From Paraescarpia echinospica (lineage: Eukaryota; Annelida; Polychaeta; Sabellida; Siboglinidae), in the NCBI GenBank assembly GCA_020002185.1, contig CM034539.1, positions 663,017 to 727,016 of the forward strand: DNA of 64,000 bases, given 5' to 3'. The position numbers and the translations under genes are program-made. Below are positions 46,998 to 60,400 of this stretch, piece after piece (position 1 is the first letter of the stretch; the number at the start of each line of letters is the position of its first letter). The notes under the pieces are model-generated. The model was given only the letters and a program-made list of their open reading frames with translations. It was not told the origin of the DNA and made no database searches.

Positions 46998-49900
46998 ACG
47001 AATCTGGTAGTGTGTTAGGTGATGTCTTGACAACCATGTTACCTCAGTTGAATCTGGTAGTATGTTGGGTGATGCCTTGACAACCATGTTACCTCAGTTG
47101 AATCTGGTAGTATGTTGGGTGATGCCTTGACAACCATGTTACCTCAGTTGAATCTGGTAGTATGTTGGGTGATGCCTTGACAACCATGTTACCTCAGTTG
47201 AATCTGGTAGTTTGTTGGGTGATGTCTTGACAACCATGTTACTTCAGTTGAATCTGGTAGTATGTTGGGTGATGCCTTGACAACCATGTTACCTCAGTTG
47301 AATCTGGTAGTTTGTTGGGTGATGCCTTGACAACCATGTTACTTCAGTTGAATCTGGTAGTTTGTTGGGTGATGCCTTAACAACCATGTTACTTCAGTTG
47401 AATCTGGTACAGTGTAGTGTGTTGGGTGATGTCTTGGCAGCCATGTTACCTCAGTTGAATCTGGTAGTGTGTTGGGTGATGCCTTGACAACCATGTTACC
47501 TCAGTTGAATCTGGTAGTTTGTTGGGTGATGCCTTGGCAGCCATGTTACCTCAGTTGAATCTGGTAGTTTGTTGGGTGATGTCTTGACAACCATGTTACC
47601 TCAGTTGAATCTGGTAGTTTGTTGGGTGATGTCTTGACAACCATGTTACCTCAGTTGAATCTGGTAGTGTGTTGGGTGATGACTTGACAACCATGTTACC
47701 TCAGTTGAATCTGGTAGTTTGTTGGGTGATGCCTTGACAACCATGTTACTTCAGTTGAATCTGGTAGTTTGTTGGGTGATGTCTTGACAACCATGTTACT
47801 TCAGTTGAATCTGGTAGTTTGTTGGGTGATGCCTTGACAACCATGTTACCTCAGTTGAATCTGGTAGTTTGTTGGGTGATGCCTTGACAACCATGTTACT
47901 TCAGTTGAATCTGGTAGTGTGTTGGGTGATGCCTTGACAACCATGTTACCTCAGTTGAATCTGGTAGTTTGTTGGGTGATGTCTTGGCAGCCATGTTACC
48001 TCAGTTGAATCTGGTAGTGTGTTGGGTGATATCTTGACAACCATGTTACCTCAGTTGAATCTGGTAGTGTGTTGGGTGATATCTTGACAACCATGTTACC
48101 TCAGTTGAATCTGGTAGTGTGTTGGGTGATATCTTGACAACCATGTTACCTCAGTTGAATCTGGTAGTTTGTTGGGTGATGTCTTGACAACCATGTTACC
48201 TCAGTTGAATCTAGTAGTTTGTTGGGTGATGTCTTGACAACCATGTTACCTCAGTTGAATCTGGTAGTGTGTTGGGTGATGCCTTGACAACCATGTTACC
48301 TCAGTTGAATCTGGTAGTTTGTTGGGTGATATCTTGACAACCATGTTACTTCAGTTAATCTGGTACAGTGTAGTGTGTTGGGTGATGACTTGGCAGCCAT
48401 GTTACCTCAGTTGAATCTGGTAGTGTGTTGGGTGATGCCTTGACAACCATGTTACCTCAGTTGAATCTGGTAGTTTGTTGGGTGATGCCTTGGCAGCCAT
48501 GTTACCTCAGTTGAATCTGGTAGTGTGTTGGGTGATATCTTGACAACCATGTTACCTCAGTTGAATCTGGTAGTTTGTTGGGTGATGTCTTGACAACCAT
48601 GTTACCTCAGTTGAATCTGGTAGTTTGTTGGGTGATGCCTTGACAACCATGTTACTTCAGTTGAATCTGGTAGTGTGTTGGGTGATGCCTTGACAACCAT
48701 GTTACCTCAGTTGAATCTGGTAGTGTGTTGGGTGATGCCTTGACAACCATGTTACCTCAGTTGAATCTGGTAGTTTGTTGGGTGATGTCTTGACAACCAT
48801 GTTACCTCAGTTGAATCTGGTAGTTTGTTGGGTGATGCCTTGACAACCATGTTACTTCAGTTGAATCTGGTAGTTTGTTGGGTGATGCCTTGACAACCAT
48901 GTTACATCAGTTGAATCTGGTACAGTGTAGTTTGTTGGGTGATATCTTGACAACCATGTTACCTCAGTTGAATCTGGTAGTTTGTTGGGTGATATCTTGA
49001 CAACCATGTTACTTCAGTTGAATCTGGTAGTTTGTTGGGTGATGCCTTGACAACCATGTTACCTCAGTTGAATCTGGTAGTTTGTTTGGTGATGCCTTGA
49101 CAACCATGTTACTTCAGTTGAATCTGGTAGTGTGTTGGGTAATGCCTGGGCAGCCATGTTACCTCAGTTGAATCTGGTAGTGTGTTGGGTAATGCCTTGA
49201 CAACCATGTTAACTCAGTTGAATCTGGTAGTGTGTTGGGTGATGTCTTGGCAGCCATGTTACCTCAGTTGAATCTGGTAGTGTGTTGGGTGATGTCTTGA
49301 CAACCATGTTACCTCAGTTGAATCTGGCAGTGTGTTGGGTGATGTCTTGGCAGCCATGTTACCTCAGTTGAATCTGGTAGTGTGTTGGGTGATGCCTTGT
49401 CAACCATTTTACCTCAGTTGAATCTGGTAGTTTGTTGGGTGATGCCTTGGCAGCCATGTTACCTCAGTTGAATCTGGTAGTTTGTTGGGTGATGTCTTGA
49501 CAACCATGTTACCTCAGTTGAATCTGGTAGTTTGTTGGGTGATGTCTTGACAACCATGTTACCTCAGTTGAATCTGGTAGTGTGTTGGGTGATGCCTTGA
49601 CAACCATGTTACCTCAGTTGAATCTGGTAGTTTGTTGGGTGATGTCTTGACAACCATGTTACCTCAGTTGAATCTGGTAGTGTGTTGGGTGATGCCTTGA
49701 CAACCATGTTACCTCAGTTGAATCTGGTAGTTTGTTGGGTGATGCCTTGACAACCATGTTACTTCAGTTGAATCTGGTAGTTTGTTGGGTGATGTCTTGA
49801 CAACCATGTTACTTCAGTTGAATCTGGTAGTTTGTTGGGTGATGCCTTGACAACCATGTTACCTCAGTTGAATCTGGTAGTTTGTTGGGTGAAGCCTTGG

Positions 49901-52900
49901 CAGCCATGTTACCTCAGTTGAATCTGGTAGTGTGTTGGGTGATATCTTGACAACCATGTTACCTCAGTTGAATCTGGTAGTGTGTTGGGTGATGCCTTGA
50001 CAACCATGTTACCTCAGTTGAATATGGTAGTTTGTTGGGTGATATCTTGACAACCATGTTACTTCAGTTAATCTGGTACAGTGTAGTGTGTTGGGTGATG
50101 ACTTGGCAGCCATGTTACTTACCTCAGTTGAATCTGGTAGTGTGTTGGGTGATATCTTGGCAGCCATGTTACCTCAGTTGAATCTGGTAGTGTGTTAGGT
50201 GATATCTTGACAACCATGTTACCTCAGTTGAATCTGGTAGTTTGTTGGGTGATGTCGTGACAACCATGTTACCTCAGTTGAATCTGGTAGTTTGTTGGGT
50301 GATGTCTTGACAACCATGTTACCTCAGTTGAATCTGGTAGTTTGTTGGGTGATGTCTTGACAACCATGTTACCTCAGTTGAATCTGGTAGTTTGTTGGGT
50401 GATGTCTTGACAACCATGTTACCTCAGTTGAATCTGGTAGTTTGTTGGGTGATGTCTTGACAACCATGTTACCTCAGTTGAATCTGGTAGTTTGTTGGGT
50501 GATGTCTTGACAACCATGTTACCTCAGTTGAATCTGGTAGTTTGTTGGGTGATGTCTTGACAACCATGTTACCTCAGTTGAATCTGGTAGTTTGTTGGGT
50601 GATGTCTTGACAACCATGTTACCTCAGTTGAATCTGGTAGTTTGTTGGGTGATGCCTTGACAACCATGTTACTTCAGTTGAATCTGGTAGTTTGTTGGGT
50701 GATGCCTTGACAACCATGTTACTTCAGTTGAATCTGGTAGTTTGTTGGGTGATGCCTTGGCAACCATGTTACTTCAGTTGAATCTGGTAGTTTGTTGGGT
50801 GATGCCTTGACAACCATGCTACTTCAGTTGAATCTGGTAGTTTGTTGGGTGATGCCTTGACAACCATGTTACTTCAGTTGAATCTGGTAGTTTGTTGGGT
50901 GATGCCTTGACAACCATGTTACCTCAGTTGAATCTGGTAGTTTGTTGGGTGATGCCTTGACAACCATGTTACTTCAGTTGAATCTGGTAGTTTGTTGGGT
51001 GATGCCTTGACAACCATGTTACTTCAGTTGAATCTGGTAGTTTGTTGGGTGATGCCTTGGCAACCATGTTACTTCAGTTGAATCTGGTAGTTTGTTGGGT
51101 GATGCCTTGACAACCATGCTACTTCAGTTGAATCTGGTAGTTTGTTGGGTGATGCCTTGACAACCATGTTACTTCAGTTGAATCTGGTAGTTTGTTGGGT
51201 GATGCCTTAACAACCATGTTACCTCAGTTGAATCTGGTAGTTTGTTGGGTGATGCCTTGACAACCATGTTACTTCAGTTGAATCTGGTAGTTTGTTGGGT
51301 GATGTCTTGACAACCATGTTACCTCAGTTGAATCTGGTAGTTTGTTGGGTGATGCCTTGACAACCATGTTACCTCAGTTGAATCTGGTAGTGTGTTGGGT
51401 GATGCCTTGACAACCATGTTACCTCAGTTGAATCTGGCAGCGTGTTGGGTAATGCCTTGGCAGCCATGTTACCTCAGTTGAATCTGGTAGTGTGTTGAGT
51501 AATGCCTTGGCAGCCATGTTACCTCAGTTGAATCTGGTAGTGTGTTGGATAATGCCTTGGCAGCTATGTTACCTCAGTTGAATTTGGCAGTGTGTTGGGG
51601 GATGCATCGGCAGCCATGTTACCTCAGTTGAATATGGCAGTGTGTTGGGTTGCCTTGGCAGCCATGTTACCTCAGTTGAATTTGGCAGTGTGTTGGGTAA
51701 TGCCTTGGCAGCCATGTTACCTCAGTTGAATCTGGTAGTGTGTTGGGTAATGCCTTGGCAGCCATGTTACCTCAGTTGAATCTGGCAGCGTGTTGGGTAA
51801 TGCCTTGGCAGCTATGTTACCTCAGTTGAATCTGGTAGTGTGTTGAGTAATGCCTTGGCAACCATGTTACCTCAGTTGAATCTGGTAGTGTGTTGGGTGA
51901 TGCATCGGCAGCCATGTTACCTCAGTTGAATCTGGCAGTGTGTTGGGTTGCCTTGGCAGCCATGTTACCTCAGTTGAATTTGGCAGTGTGTTGGGTAATG
52001 CCTTGGCAGCCATGTTACCTCAGTTGAATCTGGCAGTGTGTTGGGTAATGACTTGGCAGCCATGTTACCTCAGTTGAATCTGGCAGTGTGTTGGGTTGCC
52101 TTGGCAGCCATGTTACCTCAGTTGAATCTGGCAGTGTGTTGGGTTGCCTTGGCAGCCATGTTACCTCAGTTGAATCTGGCAGTGTGTTGGGTGATATCTT
52201 GACAACCATGTTACCTCAGTTGAATCTGGTAGTGTGTTGGGTGATGCCTTGACAACCATGTTACCTCAGTTGAATCTGGTAGTGTGTTGGGTAATGACTT
52301 GGCAGCCATGTTACCTCAGTTGAATCTGGCAGTGTGTTGGGTAATGCATCGGCAGTCATGTTACCTCAGTTGAATCTGGTAGTGTGTTGGGTAATGACTT
52401 GGCAGCCATGTTACCTCAGTTGAATCTGGTAGTGTGGTGGGTAATGCCTTGGCAGCCATGTTACCTCAGTTGAATCTGGTAGTGTGTTGGGTAATGACTT
52501 GGCAGCCATGTTACCTCAGTTGAATCTGGCAGTGTGTTGGGTTGCCTTGGCAGCCATGTTACCTCAGTTGAATCTGGCAGTGTGTTGGGTTGCCTTGGCA
52601 GCCATGTTACCTCAGTTGAATCTGGCAGTGTGTTGGGTTGCCTTGGCAGCCATGTTACCTCAGTTGAATCTGGCAGTGTGTTGGGTAATGCATCGGCAGC
52701 CATGTTACCTCAGTTGAATCTGGTAGTGTGTTGGGTAATGACTTGGCAGCCATGTTACCTCAGTTGAATCTGGTAGTGTGGTGGGTAATGCCTTGGCAGC
52801 TATGTTACCTCAGTTGAATCTGGTAGTGTGGTGGGTAATGACTTGGCAGCCATGTTACCTCAGTTGAATCTGGCAGTGTGTTGGGTAATGACTTGGCAGC

Positions 52901-52925
52901 CATGTTACCTCAGTTGAATCTGGCA
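46998..52925. repeat. 5.9-kb array, about 118 copies of a 50-bp unit
   Basis: Unit 'ttgaatctggtagtttgttg', 'ggtgatgccttgacaaccat', 'gttacctcag', period 50. The 5' and middle parts are dominated by 'gacaacc'. From about 51420 the 'ggcagcc' form with 'ggcagtgtgttggg' takes over, along with 46-bp deleted units ('gggttgccttgg'). Longer units with 'ggtacagtgtagt' recur at 47406, 48360, 48918 and 50075, marking a higher-order structure. The open frames at 52015-52767 are artefacts. Confidence 0.95.
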
Positions 52926-52979
52926 GTTGCTAGGTGTAGCTATGGAAGCCATTTTATTCAAAAGTTAAGGGCCTCACCA

Positions 52980-53095
52980 TTTATTGGTTTGGGTGGAGGT
53001 GGAGGGGTGGGGTTTGTGTGGAGGTGGAGGGGTGGGGTTTGGATGGAGGTGGAGGAGTGTGGTTTGGATGGAGGTGGAGGGGTGAGGTTTTGAAC
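52980..53095 (+). repeat. G-rich minisatellite with G-quadruplex potential
   Basis: About four units of 'ggtggaggtggaggggtggg' and 'gtttgg' type. Many GG and GGGG runs lie on the plus strand. Confidence 0.85.
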
Positions 53096-53948
53096 CAATA
53101 CAAGATACTATACTTTTTTTGGACCTTGTGATCTTAATGACACCACCCCTAAGGAGTTATCTGAGATCACCCCTGTATGATACAACAGAATGACATAAAG
53201 GGGTTTTGTAATTTTTGTTGGGGAGGTGGGGTAGTAGATAGTTTAACACTAACCACAGATGTATTTTTCCCCAAAACACTGTTTATTTTCTGAATACTGT
53301 CTGTAAGATATGTGGACAGTTATGCATTGTTATACAGTGACAGTTAATTACAATATGACATTTAACTAAAGGTGTGAACAACATCACTCTTGTGTAGTGT
53401 GGTATATTGGTGATTTCAGCCCTGATCCCTATTGCATGGATTATCTTTGCTGTATTTGTGTAAAGTATTAATACATGTTTGAGTTCCTGTTCCATAGCAC
53501 AATACTGGACTAAATAAACAAAGCTTTGAAGTTAAGCTTCATTATATTTTTTAATAGAATATCACCGTTTGTGATCTATAAGTAATACTTTGTGTATCAT
53601 CTTCTTTATAAACATCAAGTGAATGTACATCTGTGTACAATCTATGTGCATATGTGTGTAGAATACTGGGTACACAGCTGTCATTAGTAAGAAACTCTTA
53701 TCTACTCGGCATACCGTTATCCCAGTCATGACCATCCAATAGGCAAACTCACAATGCGATCAGTAAATATTTTGTTACATCCCTTTTGTTCTGTATTTAA
53801 ACATATTTGCCCTGTCACAGATACCCTCAATCAACATGTTGAAATTAGGCATTAGATGTCAGTTAATCTTTGTACGTATTTGTGCTGTTCTTGAGACAGT
53901 AAGCATCCAGGCAGTGTTATTCTGACTGACTGTTGTGTTTGGTTGTAG
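53096..53948. other. Intron 9, unique 3' part
   Basis: Noncoding AT-rich sequence, ending 'gtttggttgtag' at the exon 10 acceptor. Minus-strand open frames here lack domains. Confidence 0.45.
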
Positions 53949-54025
53949 ACAGAAGGTGCACTATGACTGCAAGTGGTACATCGCCCTGGCTGACTTGGAG
54001 CTGGACACAAGGACTGGTGCTCAGG
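53949..54025 (+). CDS. BCR: BCR-like exon 10: PH domain strand (last exon in the window)
   Basis: This 77-nt exon enters at phase 2 and exits at phase 1. Its first A completes an Arg codon with exon 9, followed by residues 578-602. The peptide QKVHYDCKWYIALADLEL matches human BCR TQQYDCKWYIPLTDLSF, a highly conserved PH segment. The acceptor is 'ggttgtag|ACAG' and the donor is 'GCTCAGG|gtcagt', which is somewhat weak. The downstream part of PH, C2 and RhoGAP is not in the window. Confidence 0.93.
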
Positions 54026-54084
54026 GTCAGTACACATCTAGTTTAGACGACGACTTTTAACATAAGCCATGTGTAAAGTAATTC

Positions 54085-54345
54085 ACGATTGACCATGGCC
54101 TTATGACCATGGTAGTTCGTGGTTGACCATGGCCATATGACCATAGTAGTTCATGGTTGACCATGGCCGCATGACCATGGTAGTTCATGGTTGACCATGG
54201 CCATATGATCATGGTTGACCATGGCCGCATGACCATGGTAGTTCATTGTTGACCATGGTAGTTCATGGTTGACCATGGCCATATTACCATGGTAGTTCAT
54301 TGTTGACCAGTTGACCATGCCCATATGACCATGGTTGACCATGTA
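54085..54345. repeat. Palindrome-rich CCATGG/CATATG minisatellite
   Basis: Irregular units of about 33-36 bp built from 'ttgaccatggccatatgacc' and 'atggtagttcatgg'. 'gaccatggtc'-type and 'catatg' palindromes make both strands look alike. Confidence 0.85.
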
Positions 54346-54459
54346 TAAGATTGCCATTGTACACACTGTCACACGGCCTGCTCGGTGCCTCTCACATCAG
54401 GAAGCAGCTTTGGGAAACCATTTATTTAAGATATAGAGGTTGATTGAACTATACATAAG

Positions 54460-57400
54460 TTGCTATCCTCTGTATCCCCGAAGTCTGGGATGAGGCTGGC
54501 ATTGACACTGGTCTTCTGTATGCCTGAAGTCTGGGGTGAGGCAGGCATTGACACTGGTCCTCTGTATGCCTGAAGTATGGGGTGAGGCAGGCATTGACAC
54601 TGGTCCTGAGTATGCCTGAAGTCTGGGGTGAGGCTGGCATTGACACTGGTCTTCTGTATGTCTGAAGTCTGGGGTGAGGCAAGCATTGACACTGGTCCTC
54701 TGTATGCCTGAAGTCTGGGGTGAGGCAGGCATTGACACTGGTCCTCTGTATGCCTGAAGTCTGGGGTGAGGCTGGCATTGACACTGGTCTTCTGTATGTC
54801 TGAAGTCTGGGGTGAGGCAGGCATTGACACTGGTCCTCTGTATGCCTGAAGTCTGGGGTGAGGCAGGCATTGACACTGGTCCTCTGTATGCCTGAAGTCT
54901 GGGGTGAGGCTGGCATTGACACTGGTCTTCTGTATGCCTGAGGTCTGGGGTGAGGCAGGCATTGACACTGATCCTCTGTATGCCTGAAGTCTGGGGTGAG
55001 TCAGGCATTGACACTGGTCCTCTGTATGCCAGAAGTCTGGGGTGAGGCTGGCATTGACACTGGTCTTCTGTATGCCTGAAGTCTGGGGTGAGGCTGGCAT
55101 TCACACTGGTCTTCTGTATGCCTGAAGTCTGGGGTGAGGCTGGCATTGACACTGGTCCTCTGTATGCCTGACTTCTGGGGTGAGGCTGGCATTGACACTG
55201 GTCCTCTGTATGCCTGAAGTCTGTGGTGAGGCAGGCATTGACACTGGTCCTCTGTATGTCTGAAGTCTGGGGTGAGGCAGGCATTGACACTGGTCCTCTG
55301 TATGCCAGAAGTCTGGGGTGAGGCTGGCATTGACACTGGTCTTCTGTATGCCTGAAGTCTGGGGTGAGGCAGGCATTGACACTGGTCCTCTGTATGCCTG
55401 AAGTCTGGGGTGAGGCTGGCATTGACACTGGTCTTCTGTATGTCTGAAGTCTGGGGTGAGGCAGGCATTGACACTGGTCCTCTGTATGCCTGAAGTATGG
55501 GGTGAGGCAGGCATTGACACTGGTCCTGAGTATGCCTGAAGTCTGGGGTGAGGCTGGCATTGACACTGGTCTTCTGTATGCCTGAAGTCTGGGGTGAGGC
55601 TGGCATTGACACTGGTCCTCTGTATGCCTGAAGTCTGGGGTGAGGCTGGCATTGACACTGGTCTTCTGTATGCCTGAAGTCTGGGGTGAGGCTGGCATTG
55701 ACACTGGTCCTCTGTATGCCTGAAGTCTGGGGTGAGGCTGGCATTGACACTGGTCCTCTGTATGCATGAAGTCTGGGGTGAGGCTGGCATTGACACTGGT
55801 CCTCTGTATGCCTGAAGTCTGGGGTGAGGCTGGCATTGACACTGGTCCTCTCTATGCCTGAAGTCTGGGGTGAGGCTGGCATTGACACTGGTCCTCTGTA
55901 TGCCTGAAGTCTGGGGTGAGGCTGGCATTGACACTGGTCCTCTGTATGCCTGAAGTCTGGGGTGAGGCTGGCATTGACACTGGTCCTCTGTATGCCTGAA
56001 GTCTGGGGTGAGGCTGGCATTGACACTGGTCTTCTGTATGTCTGAAGTCTGGGGTGAGGCAGGCATTGACACTGGTCCTCTGTATGCCTGAAGTCTGGGG
56101 TGAGGCTGGCATTGACACTGGTCCTCTGTATGCCTGAAGTCTGGGGTGAGGCTGGCATTGACACTGGTCCTCTGTATGCCTGAAGTCAGTACATGAGTGA
56201 TGAGTGTCCAGCTGGCATTGACACTGGTCCTCTGTATGCCTGAAGTCAGTACATGAGTGATGAGTGTCCAGCTGGCATTGACACTGTCCTCTGTATGCCT
56301 GAAGTCAGTACATGAGTGATGAGTGTCCAGCTGGCATTGACACTGGTCCTCTGTATGCCTGAAGTCAGTACATGAGTGATGAGTGTCCAGCTGGCATTGA
56401 CACTGGTCCTCTGTATGCCTGAAGTCTGGGGTGAGGCTGGCATTGACACTGGTCTTCTGTATGTCTGAAGTCTGGGGTGAGGCAGGCATTGACACTGGTC
56501 CTCTGTATGCCTGAAGTCTGGGGTGAGGCTGGCATTGACACTGGTCCTCTGTATGCCTGAAGTCTGGGGTGAGGCTGGCATTGACACTGGTCCTCTGTAT
56601 GCCTGAAGTCAGTACATGAGTGATGAGTGTCCAGCTGGCATTGACACGGGTCCTCTGTATGCCTGAAGTCAGTACATGAGTGATGAGTGTCCAGCTGGCA
56701 TTGACACTGGTCCTCTGTATGCCTGAAGTCAGTACATGAGTGATGAGTGTCCAGCTGGCATTGACACTGGTCCTCTGTATGCCTGAAGTCAGTACATGAG
56801 TGATGAGTGTCCAGCTGGCATTGACACTGGTCCTCTGTATGCCTGAAGTCAGTACATGAGTGATGAGTGTCCAGCTGGCATTGACACGGGTCCTCTGTAT
56901 GCCTGAAGTCAGTACATGAGTGATGAGTGTCCAGCTGGCATTGACACGGGTCCTCTGTATGCCTGAAGTCAGTACATGAGTGATGAGTGTCCAGCTGTCA
57001 TTGACACTGGTCCTCTGTATGCCTGAAGTCAGTACATGAGTGATGAGTGTCCAGCTGGCATTGACACTGGTCCTCTGTATGCCTGAAGTCAGTACATGAG
57101 TGATGAGTGTCCAGCTGGCATTGACACTGGTCCTCTGTATGCCTGAAGTCAGTACATGAGTGATGAGTGTCCAGCTGGCATTGACACGGGTACTCTGTAT
57201 GCCTGAAGTCAGTACATGAGTGATGAGTGTCCAGCTGGCATTGACACTGGTCCTCTGTATGCCTGAAGTCAGTACATGAGTGATGAGTGTCCAGCTGGCA
57301 TTGACACTGGTCCTCTGTATGCCTGAAGTCAGTACATGAGTGATGAGTGTCCAGCTGGCATTGACACTGGTCCTCTGTATGCCTGAAGTCAGTACATGAG

Positions 57401-60400
57401 TGATGAGTGTCCAGCTGGCATTGACACTGGTCCTCTGTATGCCTGAAGTCTGGGGTGAGGCTGGCATTGACACTGGTCTTCTGTATGTCTGAAGTCTGGG
57501 GTGAGGCAGGCATTGACACTGGTCCTCTGTATGCCTGAAGTCTGGGGTGAGGCTGGCATTGACACTGGTCCTCTGTATGCCTGAAGTCTGGGGTGAGGCT
57601 GGCATTGACACTGGTCCTCTGTATGCCTGAAGTCAGTACATGAGTGATGAGTGTCCAGCTGGCATTGACACTGGTCCTCTGTATGCCTGAAGTCAGTACA
57701 TGAGTGATGAGTGTCCAGCTGGCATTGACACTGGTCCTCTGTATACCTGAAGTCAGTACATGAGTGATGAGTGTCCAGCTGGCATTGACACTGGTCCTCT
57801 GTATGCCTGAAGTCAGTACATGAGTGATGAGTGTCCAGCTGGCATTGACACTGGTCCTCTGTATGCCTGAAGTCAGTACATGAGTGATGAGTGTCCAGCT
57901 GGCATTGACACGGGTCCTCTGTATGCCTGAAGTCAGTACATGAGTGATGAGTGTCCAGCTGGCATTGACACGGGTCCTCTGTATGCCTGAAGTCAGTACA
58001 TGAGTGATGAGTGTCCAGCTGTCATTGACACTGGTCCTCTGTATGCCTGAAGTCAGTACATGAGTGATGAGTGTCCAGCTGTCATTGACACTGGTCCTCT
58101 GTATGCCTGAAGTCAGTACATGAGTGATGAGTGTCCAGCTGTCATTGACACTGGTCCTCTGTATGCATGAAGTCTGGGGTGAGGCTGTCATTGACACTGG
58201 TCCTCTGTAAGCCTGAGGTCAGTACATGAGTGATGAGTGTCCAGCTGTCATTGACACTGGTCCTCTGTATGCCTGAAGTCAGTACATGAGTGATGAGTGT
58301 CCAGCTGTCATTGACACTGGTCCTCTGTATGCATGAAGTCTGGGGTGAGGCTGTCATTGACACTGGTCCTCTGTATGCCTGAGGTCAGTACATGAGTGAT
58401 GAGTGTCCAGCTGTCATTGACACTGGTCCTCTGTATGCCTGAAGTCAGTACATGAGTGATGAGTGTCCAGCTGTCATTGACACTGGTCCTCTGTATGCAT
58501 GAAGTCTGGGGTGAGGCTGTCATTGACACTGGTCCTCTGTATGCCTGAGGTCAGTACATGAGTGATGAGTGTCCAGCTGTCATTGACACTGGTCCTCTGT
58601 ATGCCTGAAGTCAGTACATGAGTGATGAGTGTCCAGCTGTCATTGACACTGGTCCTCTGTATGCATGAAGTCTGGGGTGAGGCTGTCATTGACACTGGTC
58701 CTCTGTATGCCTGAGGTCAGTACATGAGTGATGAGTGTCCAGCTGGCATTGACACTGGTCCTCTGTATGCCTGAAGTCAGTACATGAGTGATGAGTGTCC
58801 AGCTGGCATTGACACTGGTCCTCTGTATGCCTGAAGTCAGTACATGAGTGATGAGTGTCCAGCTGGCATTGACACGGGTCCTCTGTATGCCTGAAGTCAG
58901 TACATGAGTGATGAGTGTCCAGCTGTCATTGACACGGGTCCTCTGTATGCATGAAGTCAGTACATGAGTGATGAGTGTCCAGCTGTCATTGACACTGGTC
59001 CTCTGTATGCCTGAAGTCAGTACATGAGTGATGAGTGTCCAGCTGTCATTGACACTGGTCCTCTGTATGCATGAAGTCTGGGGTGAGGCTGTCATTGACA
59101 CTGGTCCTCTGTATGCCTGAGGTCAGTACATGAGTGATGAGTGTCCAGCTGTCATTGACACTGGTCCTCTGTATGCCTGAAGTCAGTACATGAGTGATGA
59201 GTGTCCAGCTGGCATTGACACTGGTCCTCTGTATGCCTGAAGTCTGGGGTGAGGCTGGCATTGACACTGGTCCTCTGTATGCCTGAAGTCTGGGGTGAGG
59301 CTGGCATTGACACTGGTCCTCTGTATGCCTGAAGTCAGTACATGAGTGATGAGTGTCCAGCTGGCATTGACACTGGTCCTCTGTATGCCTGAAGTCTGGG
59401 GTGAGGCTGGCATTGACACTGGTCTTCTGTATGTCTGAAGTCTGGGGTGAGGCAGGCATTGACACTGGTCCTCTGTATGTCTGAAGTCTGGGGTGAGGCA
59501 GGCATTGACACTGGTCCTCTGTATGCCTGAAGTCTGGGGTGAGGCTGGCATTGACACTGGTCCTCTGTATGCCTGAAGTCTGGGGTGAGGCTGGCATTGA
59601 CACTGGTCCTCTGTATGCCTGAAGTCAGTACATGAGTGATGAGTGTCCAGCTGTCATTGACACTGGTCCTCTGTATGCCTGAAGTCAGTACATGAGTGAT
59701 GAGTGTCCAGCTGGCATTGACACGGGTCCTCTGTATGCCTGAAGTCAGTACATGAGTGATGAGTGTCCAGCTGTCATTGACACGGGTCCTCTGTATGCAT
59801 GAAGTCAGTACATGAGTGATGAGTGTCCAGCTGTCATTGACACTGGTCCTCTGTATGCCTGAAGTCAGTACATGAGTGATGAGTGTCCAGCTGTCATTGA
59901 CACTGGTCCTCTGTATGCATGAAGTCTGGGGTGAGGCTGTCATTGACACTGGTCCTCTGTATGCCTGAGGTCAGTACATGAGTGATGAGTGTCCAGCTGT
60001 CATTGACACTGGTCCTCTGTATGCCTGAAGTCAGTACATGAGTGATGAGTGTCCAGCTGTCATTGACACTGGTCCTCTGTATGCATGAAGTCTGGGGTGA
60101 GGCTGTCATTGACACTGGTCCTCTGTATGCCTGAGGTCAGTACATGAGTGATGAGTGTCCAGCTGTCATTGACACTGGCCCTCTGTATGCCTGAAGTCAG
60201 TACATGAGTGATGAGTGTCCAGCTGTCATTGACACTGGTCCTCTGTATGCATGAAGTCTGGGGTGAGGCTGTCATTGACACTGGTCCTCTGTATGCCTGA
60301 GGTCAGTACATGAGTGATGAGTGTCCAGCTGTCATTGACACTGGTCCTCTGTATGCCTGAAGTCAGTACATGAGTGATGAGTGTCCAGCTGTCATTGACA

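Larger units (their letters stand above)
4452..54025 (+). other. BCR: BCR-like RhoGEF gene locus (ten exons, 3' end outside the window)
   Basis: Ten exons join in frame to 1807 coding nt over 49.6 kb. Intron phases agree at every junction (phase 1, 0, 0, 0, 0, 1, 0, 0, 2, then 1 out). Human BCR has an N-terminal coiled coil, a tyrosine-phosphorylated linker, DH and PH domains, then C2 and RhoGAP domains. The first parts appear here in that order. The N-terminal coiled coil favours BCR over ABR. Such proteins load and unload Rac, Cdc42 and Rho GTPases at the membrane and cytoskeleton. PH completion, C2 and RhoGAP are not in the window. Introns are 410 bp to 13.2 kb and largely satellite. Residue numbers in the exon entries count from the ATG at 4452. 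Confidence 0.88.
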
